Origin: Halomonas piscis
GTDB taxonomy: Bacteria; Pseudomonadota; Gammaproteobacteria; Pseudomonadales; Halomonadaceae
DNA: 64,000 nucleotides
Assembly (NCBI RefSeq): GCF_031886125.1
Contig: NZ_CP119391.1
Location: forward strand, 2,046,001 to 2,110,000
Direction of reading: 5' to 3'
Below, piece after piece: positions 27,182-36,393 of this stretch (positions within the stretch are counted from its first letter, which is position 1; the number at the start of each line of letters is the position of its first letter). The translations under genes were made by a program, and so were the position numbers. The notes under the pieces were generated by a model. It ran no database searches, was not told the DNA's origin, and saw nothing but the letters and a program-made list of their open reading frames with translations.

Positions 27182-28342
27182 TCAGCGCGGCAGCAGCCGC
27201 CGATGGGCATGGACGGACATGAGAATACCGAACCCCGCCAGCAGGGTCACGCTCGAGGTGCCGCCGTAGCTGATCAGCGGCAGCGGCACCCCCACCACGG
27301 GCAGGATGCCGCTGACCATGCCGACGTTGACAAACACGTAAATGAAAAACGTCAGGATGACGCTGCCGGCCATCAGCCGGCCAAAGGTATCCTGAACACC
27401 GGCGGCCAGCCACAGCCCCCGGCACACGATGACAAAATACAGCGCCAGCAGCGCGATCATCCCTATCAGACCAAACTCCTCACCCAGCACGGCGACGATA
27501 AAGTCGGTGTGGCGCTCGGGCAGAAACTCCAGCTGCGACTGGGTGCCCTCGAACCAGCCCTTGCCCTGAAGCCCGCCGCTGCCGATGGCCGTGGTCGACT
27601 GGATGATATTCCAGCCCGATCCCAGCGGATCGCTTTCGGGATTCAAAAACGTCAGCACCCGCTGGCGCTGGTAGTTTTGCAGATTGATCCATAAAAGCGG
27701 CAGCGCAGCCCCGGCGAGAAGCAGGAAAAACCCGATCAGCCGCCAGGAGAGACCCGCCAGCAGCACCACGATCAGCGCCGAGCTCGTGACCAGCAGCGAC
27801 GTGCCCAGGTCCGGCTGCATGGCGATGAGCACCACCGGCAGGCCGATCAGTACGGCGGCGACGAACAGGTGTGGCAGGCGCGGCGGAAGGCCGGTGCGGC
27901 TGAGGTAGGCGGACACCATCAGCGGCGTGGCCAGCTTCATCATTTCCGAGGGCTGAAACCGCACGACGCCGGGGATTTCCAGCCAGCGCTGGGCACCCAT
28001 GCCGATATCCCCCACCAGCTCCACGGCGATCAGCATCACCACGCCCAGGCCGTAGGCCAGCGGCGCCCAGCGATAAAACGTCGCCGGCGGAAACTGCGCC
28101 AGCGCCGCCATGATGCCAAAGGCCACCACAAAGCGCAGGGCCTGCCCGACCACCATGTCGGTGTGTTTGCCCGAGGCGCTGTAAAGCACCAGCAACCCGG
28201 CGCCGACCAGCGCCAGCAGCAGCGCCAATAGCCAGGGGTCCAGGTGGAGGCTCTGCCACAGGCTCTTGCGCCGGGACATGCCGCTGTCCGGCGGGCGCAC
28301 GGGATAGCGGTTGAGCAGGCGGGAAAGCGTCGTCCAGGGCAT
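27182..28342 (-). CDS. rodA: Peptidoglycan glycosyltransferase RodA
   Basis: A SEDS-family polymerase with about ten membrane helices, 386 residues, that with PBP2 builds lateral wall during elongation. SEDS signatures are GAQRWLEIPGVVRFQPSE and the C-terminal GMVSGILPVVGVPLPLISYGG region. It starts two bases after the mrdA stop, so the pair is coupled. Length is typical. Confidence 0.97.
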   Translation of the reverse strand: MPWTTLSRLLNRYPVRPPDSGMSRRKSLWQSLHLDPWLLALLLALVGAGLLVLYSASGKHTDMVVGQALRFVVAFGIMAALAQFPPATFYRWAPLAYGLGVVMLIAVELVGDIGMGAQRWLEIPGVVRFQPSEMMKLATPLMVSAYLSRTGLPPRLPHLFVAAVLIGLPVVLIAMQPDLGTSLLVTSSALIVVLLAGLSWRLIGFFLLLAGAALPLLWINLQNYQRQRVLTFLNPESDPLGSGWNIIQSTTAIGSGGLQGKGWFEGTQSQLEFLPERHTDFIVAVLGEEFGLIGMIALLALYFVIVCRGLWLAAGVQDTFGRLMAGSVILTFFIYVFVNVGMVSGILPVVGVPLPLISYGGTSSVTLLAGFGILMSVHAHRRLLPR

Positions 28343-28344
28343 GG

Positions 28345-30258
28345 CTAGTCATCCTCCCTGCTGCGGCCGGCGGCGGATCCCAAGTCCGCCGAGTCCTTAT
28401 CCTCGCCGGGCATGTGGCCCTCCTCCAGCAGCCAGGCATCGGTCATCGCCCGGGCCAGGTGGGCGGCGTGAGTGCTGCCGCCGCCGGCATTCTCGACGAT
28501 GACCGCAACGGCGATCTGCGGATCCTCGACCGGGGCAAAGGCAATGAACAGCGCGTGATCGCGCAGGCGCTCGGCCAGTTCCTCGGCGTTATAGCGCTCG
28601 TCCCGGCCCAGCGAAAATACCTGGGCCGTCCCCGATTTTCCCGCCATGCGGTACTCGAGCCCCTTGCCGGTGCGCCGGGCGGTGCCTTCGTGGCCGCTGA
28701 GGACCTTTTCCATACCGCTGAACACCGTGTCCCAGCCGCTCGGATCGGGCAGGTCGATGTCGTCGGGAGTGTCGGGGAGCTCGTCGGGCAGCGGCTCGTC
28801 GCCGATGCTGCTCGCCAGGTGCGGCTTCACCCAGTCGCCTTTGTTGGCAAGCGTCGCCGTGGCCGCAGCAAGCTGCAGCGGCGTCAGCTGCAGGTACCCC
28901 TGGCCGATGCCCACCGACAGCGTCTCGCCGGGATACCAGGACTGGTTGTAGCGCTCCCGCTTCCACTCCCGGGACGGCAGCAGCCCGCTGCTTTCGCCCT
29001 GGATGTCGTGCCCCACGCGCTGGCCCATGCCGAAAGCCCCCAGCTGGCGCTCGAGCTTGTCGATTCCCAGGTCATGGGCCAGCGAGTAGTAGTAGGTGTT
29101 GTTGGACACCGCCAGCGAGCGCTCCATATCCACCCGGCCGTGCCCCCAGCGCAGCCAGTTGCGATAGCGGCGCGAGTCGTTGGGCAGCTGGAAATACCCC
29201 GGATCGTTGATCGTCTTGTTCGGCGTGATCACGCCTTCGCGCAGCCCGGCAACGGCGACAAAGGGCTTGATCGTCGACCCGGTGGGGTAGCGACCGCGAA
29301 TCGCCCGGTTGAAAAGCGGCAGGTCGATGTCCTGCTGCAGCGCCTGGTAGGAGGCGACGTCGATCCCGGTGACAAAGCGGTTGCTGTCAAACCCCGGCGC
29401 CGATGCCAGCGCCAGGATATCGCCGCTGTCGGGCTGGATGGCAACGATCGAGCCGCGCCGGCCGTCCAGCAAATCGAACGCCAGCTGCTGCATGTCCGTG
29501 TCCAGGGTCAGCGTGAGATTCTTGCCCGGCACCGGGTCCTGGCGGCCCAGCTCGCGCAGCACCCGCCCCCGGGCGTTGGTTTCCACCTTGCGCAGCCCCG
29601 CCTGGCCGTGCAGCTGCTGCTCGTAAAACCGCTCGATGCCGGTCTTGCCGATAAAGTGCGTGCCGGCGTAGCGCCCGGCATCCAGGTTCTTGAGCTCTTC
29701 GGCGTTGATCCGCCCGACGTAGCCCAGCGCATGGGACATGATGCGGGCGTGGGGATAGTAGCGCAGCAGCTGGGCCTCGACTTCCACGCCGGGCAGCCGG
29801 TGGCGGTTGACCGCCAGCCGGGCGATCTGCTCCTGGGTCAGATCGCTCATCAAAAGCGCCGGCTGAAAGGGCCGCTGGCGCTGGCGCGAGCGCTTCTTGA
29901 ACGCCGCGACGTCGTCCTGGGGAAGCTCGAGCAGCGTGACCAGGCGCTCGAGGGTCCGGTCCAGATCGTCGACCCGCTCGCGCACCAGGGTCAGATTGTA
30001 GGTCGGGCGGTTTTCGGCCAGCAGCACGCCGTTGCGGTCGTAGACCAGTCCGCGGGTCGGCGGCAGCGGCTCCACGCGCACGCGGTTGCTCTCCGAGCGG
30101 GTGCTGTACTTGTCGTGCTCGACGACCTGGAGATAGACCAGCCGACCCACCAGCAGCGCGGTCAGCGCCACCACCACCACTAGTGCCAGCAGCGCCCGCC
30201 GGCGAAAGATCCGCAGTTCCTGCTCGGTGTTTTTCAGCGTATCAAGGCGCGGTGGCAT
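28345..30258 (-). CDS. mrdA: Penicillin-binding protein 2
   Basis: The class B transpeptidase of the elongasome, 637 residues. It has a cytoplasmic tail, one membrane helix (about 21-43), a pedestal domain and a transpeptidase domain with active-site motif STIK (in GRYPTGSTIKPF), SNN (VSNNTYYY) and KSGT (MAGKSGTA). Partner of RodA immediately downstream. The C-terminus carries an acidic tail after HLARAMTDAWLLE. Confidence 0.97.
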   Translation of the reverse strand: MPPRLDTLKNTEQELRIFRRRALLALVVVVALTALLVGRLVYLQVVEHDKYSTRSESNRVRVEPLPPTRGLVYDRNGVLLAENRPTYNLTLVRERVDDLDRTLERLVTLLELPQDDVAAFKKRSRQRQRPFQPALLMSDLTQEQIARLAVNRHRLPGVEVEAQLLRYYPHARIMSHALGYVGRINAEELKNLDAGRYAGTHFIGKTGIERFYEQQLHGQAGLRKVETNARGRVLRELGRQDPVPGKNLTLTLDTDMQQLAFDLLDGRRGSIVAIQPDSGDILALASAPGFDSNRFVTGIDVASYQALQQDIDLPLFNRAIRGRYPTGSTIKPFVAVAGLREGVITPNKTINDPGYFQLPNDSRRYRNWLRWGHGRVDMERSLAVSNNTYYYSLAHDLGIDKLERQLGAFGMGQRVGHDIQGESSGLLPSREWKRERYNQSWYPGETLSVGIGQGYLQLTPLQLAAATATLANKGDWVKPHLASSIGDEPLPDELPDTPDDIDLPDPSGWDTVFSGMEKVLSGHEGTARRTGKGLEYRMAGKSGTAQVFSLGRDERYNAEELAERLRDHALFIAFAPVEDPQIAVAVIVENAGGGSTHAAHLARAMTDAWLLEEGHMPGEDKDSADLGSAAGRSREDD

Positions 30259-30351
30259 GGCAGCGGCTAACGGTTACGTGAAGGCAAAACAATCGCGCGG
30301 ACTCCCGGCTATGGCGGTGGATCAGGCCGTGAACGTGCCGGCAGCACGCCC

Positions 30352-30819
30352 TCAGCGGTGGTAGGGATGACCGACCACTAACGTCCAGGCGCGGTACAGC
30401 TGCTCGGCCAGAATCACCCGCACCAGCGGGTGCGGCAGGGTCAGCGGCGACAGCGACCAGGCGCTTTGCGCCCGGGCGGAGAGCGCCGGATCAAGGCCGT
30501 CGGGGCCGCCCACCAGCAGCGCCACGTCGCGCCCTTCCATGCGCCAGCCCTCGGCCTGTCGGGCCAGCTGGCGTGTGCTCCAGGGCTTGCCCGAGACTTC
30601 CAGCGCCACCAGGTGCTCGTCGCCTTTCAGGCGCTCGCCCATGCGCCGGGCCTCCTGTTCTCGCGCCCTGTCGGCGGGGGTATTCTTGCCGCGCCGGGCC
30701 GGGGCGATTTCTTCCACTTCCAGAGCGAAGTCGCGGGGCAGACGCTTGCGATAGGTAGCCACGCCCTCTTCCACCCAGCCGGGCATGCGCGTGCCCACCG
30801 CCAGCAGGCGCAGCCTCAC
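30352..30819 (-). CDS. rlmH: 23S rRNA pseudouridine-1915 N3-methyltransferase
   Basis: A 155-residue SPOUT methyltransferase that modifies pseudouridine 1915 of 23S rRNA in 70S ribosomes. The trefoil-knot motif LLVGGPDGLDP and the C-terminal LTLPHPLVRVILAEQLYRAW are present. The start is GTG at 30819, overlapping the rsfS stop as GTGA; this gives the family's usual length, whereas a longer in-frame start would run through rsfS. Followed by mrdA after 93 bp. Confidence 0.96.
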   Translation of the reverse strand: MRLRLLAVGTRMPGWVEEGVATYRKRLPRDFALEVEEIAPARRGKNTPADRAREQEARRMGERLKGDEHLVALEVSGKPWSTRQLARQAEGWRMEGRDVALLVGGPDGLDPALSARAQSAWSLSPLTLPHPLVRVILAEQLYRAWTLVVGHPYHR

Positions 30820-31199
30820 CGTCCGCCGGCCTGCTCTTCCAGGCGCTCGCGCAGCTGTTCGACGCCGCCTTCGGCGGGCAGGTCGGCCCACAGGCGCTCC
30901 AGATCGTAAAGCTCGCGGGCTTCGGGCAGCATGACGTGCACCACCACGTCGCCGAGGTCCACCAGCACCCAGTCGGCGTTGCTGCCGCCCTCGACCCCGC
31001 GCGGCGCAAGCCCGCCGGCCTTGGCCTTTTCCACCACGTTCTGCGCCAGCGCCGCGACGTGGCGCGTCGAGGTGGCGCTGGCCACCATCATGACGTCGGT
31101 GACGTTGGTCAGCGCGGCCACGTCGATTGTGCTTATATCCCGGGCCTTGAGTTCTTCCAGGGCGTCAAGCGCCAGCTGCTTTAAGGTATCAATGTGCAT
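30816..31199 (-). CDS. rsfS: Ribosomal silencing factor RsfS
   Basis: A 127-residue protein of the Iojap/RsfS family that binds L14 and blocks subunit joining in starvation. Core motifs are TDVMMVASATSTRHV and ADWVLVDLGDVVVHVM, with the terminal YDLERLW. The order nadD-rsfS-rlmH is conserved across gammaproteobacteria. It is overlapped by rlmH. Confidence 0.96.
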   Translation of the reverse strand: MHIDTLKQLALDALEELKARDISTIDVAALTNVTDVMMVASATSTRHVAALAQNVVEKAKAGGLAPRGVEGGSNADWVLVDLGDVVVHVMLPEARELYDLERLWADLPAEGGVEQLRERLEEQAGGR

Positions 31200-31297
31200 G
31201 AGAGGTAATTGCCAACTCCGTGGGAAACCGTGTAAAAGCCGGCCATTGTAACGGCTTTGGGCGTGACTGCCAGCGCTATTGCCGCCTGGCAGGCAGC

Positions 31298-31975
31298 CTA
31301 TTGGTAGAGCCGCCGGGACACGGCGGCGCGTTCGACGGCCGCGGGCAGGAGATAGCGTACGCTTCGCCCCTCCTGCAGGCGCTGCCGTATGGCGGTAGCG
31401 GAAATGGCCATGCGCGACGGCAGCGTCAGGCGCAAAAGCCCGCCACAGGGCGAGCGCATGAGCGCCTGCGCGTCTGCGACCTCGCGCTGGCCGATGAGTT
31501 CCTCAAGACGAGCGGTTGGCTCAAGGGAATGCTCCGGCCGGGCCATCACCACAATGTGCGCCAGGTCGAAAAGGCGCGCCGGCGCGTGCCAGTCGGCCAG
31601 CCGGGAAAAGGCGTCTTCCCCCAGCGCCATGACAAGGCGCGCGGCCGGGCCGTATTCGTCGCGCAGCTGCGCCAGCGTGTCGGCGCTGTAGGACGGCCCT
31701 TCGCGGGCAAGCTCGCGGCCGTCGGCATAAAGTCCGGGGGTATCGCCGATGCCCGCCTCGAGAAGCGCCAGCCGCTCTTCGGCCGCAACCTGAGGGCGCC
31801 CGCGCAGCGGCGGCTGGGGGGCGGGAATCATGTGCAGACGGTCAAGCGCCAGCGCTTCGTGAAGCTCCACGGCGCTGCGCAGATGGCCCAGATGCACCGG
31901 GTCGAAAGTGCCGCCGAGCATGCCGATGCGCGGCGCTCCGGCGGCGCCTGAAGCGGGCGCCTCTTTCCGGCTCAT
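31298..31975 (-). CDS. nadD: Nicotinate-nucleotide adenylyltransferase
   Basis: Makes deamido-NAD from nicotinate mononucleotide and ATP. The 225 residues carry the nucleotidyltransferase motifs [11 protein letters not shown] (about 21-31) and [10 protein letters not shown] near the C-terminus. Its ATG overlaps the proA stop as ATGA. Upstream of rsfS in the conserved order. Confidence 0.97.
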   Translation of the reverse strand: MSRKEAPASGAAGAPRIGMLGGTFDPVHLGHLRSAVELHEALALDRLHMIPAPQPPLRGRPQVAAEERLALLEAGIGDTPGLYADGRELAREGPSYSADTLAQLRDEYGPAARLVMALGEDAFSRLADWHAPARLFDLAHIVVMARPEHSLEPTARLEELIGQREVADAQALMRSPCGGLLRLTLPSRMAISATAIRQRLQEGRSVRYLLPAAVERAAVSRRLYQ

Positions 31976-33258
31976 TGGCGGGTCTGACCGTCGCCGAAGA
32001 CGATATACTTGCGCGTGGTCAGCCCTTCCAGGCCCACCGGCCCCCGAGCGTGAAGCTTGTCGGTGGAAATGCCGATTTCCGCGCCCAGCCCGTACTCGGC
32101 GCCGTCGGCAAAGCGGGTGGAGGCGTTGACCATCACCGAGCTTGAATCCACCTCGGCCATGAAGCGCCGCGCCAGGCTGTAGTCCCGGGTAACGATGGCG
32201 TCGGTATGCTGTGAGCCGTAGCGCTCGATGTGCGCCATGGCGTCGTCAGCGCCGTCAACCACCTTGATCGCCAGCACCGGCGCCAGGTATTCCTCGCTCC
32301 AGTCGTCGTCGCTGGCCGGGGTAATGCGCGTCAACACCTGGCGGGTGCGCTGGCAGCCGCGAAGCTCCACCCCGTGCTCGGCAAAGCGCTCGGCCAGCGC
32401 CGGCAGCAAACGCTCGGCCACGGGCGCATCCACCAGCAGGGTTTCCAGGGTATTGCAGGTGCCGTAGCGCTGGGTCTTGGCGTTTACCGCAATGGCCAGC
32501 GCCTGGTCGACGTCAGCGGTGGCGTCCACATAGACATGGCAAACCCCGTCCAGATGCTTGATCACCGGCACGCTGGCTTCCCGGGAGACCCGCTCGATCA
32601 GCGACTTGCCCCCGCGCGGGATGATCACGTCGACGAATTTGGGCATGCGAATCAGCTCGCCCACGGCGGCGCGGTCGGTGGTGGCGACCACCTGCACTGC
32701 GCTGGCGGAAAGCCCGGCGTCTTTCAGGCCGGCCTTGAGGCATTCGCTGAGCGCGGCGTTGGAGGAGCGGGCCTCGGAGCCGCCGCGCAGAATACAGGCG
32801 TTGCCGGATTTCAGGCACAGGCTGGCGGCTTCCACGGTGACGTTGGGCCGGGACTCGAAGATAATGCCGATGACCCCCAGCGGCACGCGCATCTGCCCTA
32901 CCTGAATGCCGCTGGGGCGGGCGCGCAGGCCGTCGACCTCGCCCACCGGGTCGGGCAGCGCGGCGACCTGGCGAAGCCCGGCAATCATGGCGTCAATGCG
33001 CGCCTCGGTCAGTTCCAAACGATCCAGCAGCGCGGCATCGAGCCCGGCATCACGGCCGCGCTGCATGTCGTCGGCGTTGGCCGCCAGCACCGCTTCCCGG
33101 GCCTTGTCGAGCCGCTCGGCCATGGCCTCGAGCGCGCCGTTCTTGTGCCCGCTGTCGGCTCGCCTAAGGCCCTGCGCCGCCTCCCGGGCCGCCGAGCCCA
33201 CCGCCTGCATATAGGCAGGAATGTCCGTCGTGTCAGATAACGCCGTGGAAACGCTCAT
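31972..33258 (-). CDS. proA: Gamma-glutamyl phosphate reductase
   Basis: NADPH-dependent second enzyme of proline synthesis, 428 residues of the aldehyde-dehydrogenase superfamily. The catalytic Cys is in [21 protein letters not shown] and [12 protein letters not shown] are typical. I start at ATG 33258 with GGAG six bases upstream; a longer frame adds seven residues. First gene of the operon that runs to lipB. proB is not in the window. Proline is also a compatible solute, so this gene may be osmotically relevant, though nothing in the sequence shows such control. Confidence 0.96.
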   Translation of the reverse strand: MSVSTALSDTTDIPAYMQAVGSAAREAAQGLRRADSGHKNGALEAMAERLDKAREAVLAANADDMQRGRDAGLDAALLDRLELTEARIDAMIAGLRQVAALPDPVGEVDGLRARPSGIQVGQMRVPLGVIGIIFESRPNVTVEAASLCLKSGNACILRGGSEARSSNAALSECLKAGLKDAGLSASAVQVVATTDRAAVGELIRMPKFVDVIIPRGGKSLIERVSREASVPVIKHLDGVCHVYVDATADVDQALAIAVNAKTQRYGTCNTLETLLVDAPVAERLLPALAERFAEHGVELRGCQRTRQVLTRITPASDDDWSEEYLAPVLAIKVVDGADDAMAHIERYGSQHTDAIVTRDYSLARRFMAEVDSSSVMVNASTRFADGAEYGLGAEIGISTDKLHARGPVGLEGLTTRKYIVFGDGQTRQ

Positions 33259-33395
33259 GCCATGCTCCGTATTAGTCAACGAGGGTCAGTCACTTGTCAG
33301 TAGGCTTCAACGCGATTAGTTTCATCGCCATGAGGTTGTATAGCGGTATCGGTAGCCATGCCGCCCATGTCCCCAACGGTAAAGCATAAGCCACC

Positions 33396-34232
33396 ATGCA
33401 AAACAAGTACAAAATCCATCCTCTGCGGGCCAACCTGCTGGCGGCGGCCACCGCGCTTTTGCTGTGGACACCGGCCGCTCCGCCGCTGGCTGCGCTGGTG
33501 ATGTGGGTGTCCATCGGCTGGCTTTTCATCACCGCCCTGCTGCTCGACTTCAGCCACCGGCGCAGCCGCGGCGGGCTCCCCTGGCAGCTGCTGCCCGGCG
33601 TGCTGCTGATCGGCCTCATTGCCTCCGCGCCCCAGCGCCATATGCTGCTGGTGTGGGCCTGGGTCGCGCTTTTCATGCTCCCCCAGCCCCACTGGGTGGC
33701 CACCTTCAACCTGAGCGGCATGCTGCTGGGCATGGTGCTGATCCTTCCCCATCTGGGCCTGCCCGCCTGGACGCTGATGCTGCTCAGTCTGATTATTCTC
33801 TGCCTGATCGCCACCGCCCGAGCCAAACAGCTCAGGCTGATCCGCGGCGATCTGCGCCGGCGCCTGCGGCTGATTCCCGAGCTCAACTTCTGGACACGGG
33901 AGCAGCTGCTGCTCGACCTCAGGCGCGAACAGCGCCGCTGCGCGCGCGAGGCGGTGCACGGGGAGCTGGTGATTTTCCGCGTCAGGCGTCGCCGGCTGTG
34001 GCCGCTGGCGCGCCGCCTGTGCCGGCTGCTCTACGGCTTTGAAAGCGCCTACCGCGTCGATGGCCGCACCCTGGCGGCGATACTCTTTGCCCCCTCGCCC
34101 GGGGAAGGCGAAAAGCGTCGCCGGCGGCTGACTGCCGCGCTTGCGGGCCCTGTTCTTGGCCAGAGCAGCCTCTCCCTTGCCGACCTCCGGCTCGAGGCGC
34201 TCGATCTGAACGCGCTGGCGGCAGCCTCATGA
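33396..34232 (+). CDS. Membrane protein with a degenerate GGDEF-like domain (first of pair)
   Basis: A 278-residue protein of unknown function. Residues 13-141 contain about six hydrophobic helices. The cytoplasmic part (142-278) follows the layout of a diguanylate cyclase domain: a helix like the LTGL-NR segment (FWTREQLLLDLRREQRR), a strand like the LLLIDLD segment (ELVIFRV) and a helix-strand pair where GGDEF would lie (SAYRVDGRTLAAILF). The signature is VDGRT and the metal-binding Asp are absent, so catalysis is unlikely. The stop overlaps the next start by four bases. The fold assignment is by eye. Confidence 0.7.
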   Translation: MQNKYKIHPLRANLLAAATALLLWTPAAPPLAALVMWVSIGWLFITALLLDFSHRRSRGGLPWQLLPGVLLIGLIASAPQRHMLLVWAWVALFMLPQPHWVATFNLSGMLLGMVLILPHLGLPAWTLMLLSLIILCLIATARAKQLRLIRGDLRRRLRLIPELNFWTREQLLLDLRREQRRCAREAVHGELVIFRVRRRRLWPLARRLCRLLYGFESAYRVDGRTLAAILFAPSPGEGEKRRRRLTAALAGPVLGQSSLSLADLRLEALDLNALAAAS

Positions 34233-35089
34233 GCGGCCACGCCATCTCCCGCCGCCTGATGACCCTGGCCTTCGCCGCCAGCCCCGTGCTGATGGCGATC
34301 TACGCCGCCTGGCGCTACGCCATGGGCGACTACGTCAGCCTGTTCACGCCGCTGTTCATGGTGCTGGTGCTGCTGGCCGCGCTGCTGCTTCATCTGTACC
34401 GTTCGTCGTCGCCGTACCTGCCGCGCATGATTCTGCTGCTGGCCACCTACCTGACCCTGCTCGCCGCGATCTGGCATCCGCCGGCTATCTCGCCGGTGTG
34501 GCTGGGGCTGCCGCTCGCCGCCACCTTTTTACTGCTGCCGCTGTGGGCGGCGCTGGCGATCGTTCTGCTTCTGGCGCCGGCGTGGTGGCTGACGCCGCTG
34601 GCAAGCGCCTCCCCCAGCTGGGTAATGGGCTTTCTGATCACCGCGCTGCTGCTCGCCTTGCCGCGCTGGGAGCATGCCCGGCGCCGGGCGCTGCTGCGCG
34701 CCCTGGTGCTCGGCCGCCGCCTGGCGGTGCTGGCTATCCACCTGCCCCAGCTGGATATGGCCGGCGAGCAGTTCGGCCACCGCGCCCGGCGGGCGCTGCT
34801 CGACACTCTGTGCCGCGAGGTGCAGCGTCAGCGCCGGGACGACGATGTTCTGGGACGGGCGTCGGCCGCGACGTTCTGGCTGGTTCTGCCCGACACCGGC
34901 GAAAGCGGGGCCCTGCTGCTGCAGGAGCGGCTGACCCGGGAGCTTGCCCGCCAGGTGCTGGTGGAAACCGGCCAGCTGGAAGCCCGCGTCGCCGTTTGTC
35001 GGCTGCGCCAGGGCGAAGGCATCGCGCCGTTCACCGCGCGGCTAGAGCAGCGCAGCAGAGCGCTGGCCGCGCCGCCGGAGCGGGTTTGA
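34229..35089 (+). CDS. Membrane protein with a degenerate GGDEF-like domain (second of pair)
   Basis: A 286-residue protein with about five to six membrane helices (10-145) and a cytoplasmic domain (146-286) resembling GGDEF: LAVLAIHLPQLD corresponds to the LALLLIDLDHFK strand, and RDDDVLGRASAATFWLVLPDT to the region carrying GGDEF in active enzymes. SAATF replaces the signature. It has the same architecture as the gene it overlaps, so the two are probably an old tandem duplication acting as a complex. It might bind or sense c-di-GMP or only dimerise; no I-site RxxD is clear. Confidence 0.72.
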   Translation: MSGHAISRRLMTLAFAASPVLMAIYAAWRYAMGDYVSLFTPLFMVLVLLAALLLHLYRSSSPYLPRMILLLATYLTLLAAIWHPPAISPVWLGLPLAATFLLLPLWAALAIVLLLAPAWWLTPLASASPSWVMGFLITALLLALPRWEHARRRALLRALVLGRRLAVLAIHLPQLDMAGEQFGHRARRALLDTLCREVQRQRRDDDVLGRASAATFWLVLPDTGESGALLLQERLTRELARQVLVETGQLEARVAVCRLRQGEGIAPFTARLEQRSRALAAPPERV

Positions 35090-35118
35090 CGGCCACCCCC
35101 CCACCGTGCCTCAGCGCT

Positions 35119-35742
35119 TCAGCCCAGCGCCAGCCACAGCCCCACGCCCACCATCAGCGTGCCGGAGATACGGTTGAGCAGGCGCACCCCGGCTCCTCGG
35201 GCCAGCAGCTGGCGCAGCGTCTTGCCGCCGGTGGCGTAGAGCACCAGGCAGACAAACTCGATGGTCAGAATGACCGCCACCAGCATGGCAAGCTGAGGCC
35301 CCAGCGCTCGGCCGTCGTCGAGAAACGGCGGCAGCAGCACCATCAGAAACGCCCAGCCCTTGGGATTGGCAATGGCGGTGATGAAGCCCTGGACGAACAG
35401 CGTGCTCCGGGCCGCCCTGTCGCCGGCGCTGAACTCGTCGGGGATCGCCATGCGCCCGCGCGAGCGCCACATCATGAGCCCCAGGTACGCCAGATAGGCC
35501 CCGCCCGCCCACTTGAACAGCACAAACGCTTCCGGGCTCTTGAGCATCAGCGCGGCCACCCCGGCACCCGCCGCGACGGCCACGGTACCCACGCCCAGAA
35601 GCTCGCCGATCATCATCCACAGGGTACGCTTCACGCCCTGGGTCATGCCCAGCACCATGGCAAGTGTCATGCACATGCCCGGCGTCAGCGACACCAGTAA
35701 AAAGGTGGGCACAAAAACCGACAGCGTGGCGGGGGACAGCAT
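35119..35742 (-). CDS. LysE/RhtB-family exporter
   Basis: A 207-residue inner-membrane protein with six helices, of the LysE/RhtB amino-acid exporter superfamily. The N-terminal TPGMCMTLAMVLGMTQG corresponds to the conserved LTPGP-motif region, with Pro-Gly followed by Met-Cys where most relatives have Pro. The substrate cannot be assigned; relatives export homoserine, threonine, lysine or other amino acids. It follows ubiX by 12 bp and converges on the GGDEF-like pair with only 29 bp between stops. Confidence 0.88.
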   Translation of the reverse strand: MLSPATLSVFVPTFLLVSLTPGMCMTLAMVLGMTQGVKRTLWMMIGELLGVGTVAVAAGAGVAALMLKSPEAFVLFKWAGGAYLAYLGLMMWRSRGRMAIPDEFSAGDRAARSTLFVQGFITAIANPKGWAFLMVLLPPFLDDGRALGPQLAMLVAVILTIEFVCLVLYATGGKTLRQLLARGAGVRLLNRISGTLMVGVGLWLALG

Positions 35743-35754
35743 AAAGGCTCCTGG

Positions 35755-36393
35755 TCAGCGCGGCGATTCGCCGGCCTCGCCCCAGCGCGGCATCAGCGCA
35801 TGTTCGATGCCCAGCTGGTTGAGAATGCGCGCGACGATGAAGTCGATCAGATCGTCAACCGACGCCGGGCGATGATAGAACCCCGGCGCCGCCGGCAGGA
35901 TCACCGCGCCCAGCCGGGAAAGCGCGAGCATGTGCTCCAGATGGATCGGCGAAAAAGGGCTTTCCCGGGGCACCATCACCAGGGTGCGGCGCTCCTTGAT
36001 GGCAACGTCGGCGGCGCGTTCGATCAGGTTGTTGCTGGCCCCGGTGGCCACCGCCGAGAGCGTGCCCGTGGAGCACGGGCAGATCACCATGCTGGAGGGC
36101 GCGCCGGAACCCGAGGCCACCGGGGCCATCCAGTCCTCCCGGCCAAAGCAGCGGATCTGGCCCTCGGCGGCGCCGCTGCGCTCCCTTAGCGCCCCCACCA
36201 GCCGCGCAGGCGCGGCGGGCAGCTCCGCGTCGGTTTCGGTGGCGATGACCATGTGCGCGGCCTTGGAGATCATCACCCAGACCTCGTGGCCGGACGCCAC
36301 CAGCACGTCGATCAGGCGCAGGGCGTACTGGGCGCCGGACGCGCCGGTCAGCGCCACGGTCACCGGCGGCTTGAAGCCCGCCGCCCGGCTCAT
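35755..36393 (-). CDS. ubiX: Flavin prenyltransferase UbiX
   Basis: A 212-residue flavoprotein that attaches dimethylallyl to FMN, making the cofactor of the UbiD decarboxylase in ubiquinone synthesis. Motifs ALTGASGAQYALRL, ICPCSTGTLSAVATGASNNLIERAADV and RRTLVMVPRESPFSPIHL are typical. The start overlaps the mpl stop by four bases. ubiD is not in this window. Confidence 0.96.
   Translation of the reverse strand: MSRAAGFKPPVTVALTGASGAQYALRLIDVLVASGHEVWVMISKAAHMVIATETDAELPAAPARLVGALRERSGAAEGQIRCFGREDWMAPVASGSGAPSSMVICPCSTGTLSAVATGASNNLIERAADVAIKERRTLVMVPRESPFSPIHLEHMLALSRLGAVILPAAPGFYHRPASVDDLIDFIVARILNQLGIEHALMPRWGEAGESPR

Noticed and set aside
28414..30183. A 589-codon plus-strand frame opposite mrdA
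   Set aside because: Antisense shadow of PBP2, with no conserved motif.
33290..33959. Minus-strand frames overlapping the first GGDEF-like gene
   Set aside because: Composition is Arg/Gln/Ser-rich shadow; the plus-strand frame has coherent membrane helices and a coupled partner gene.
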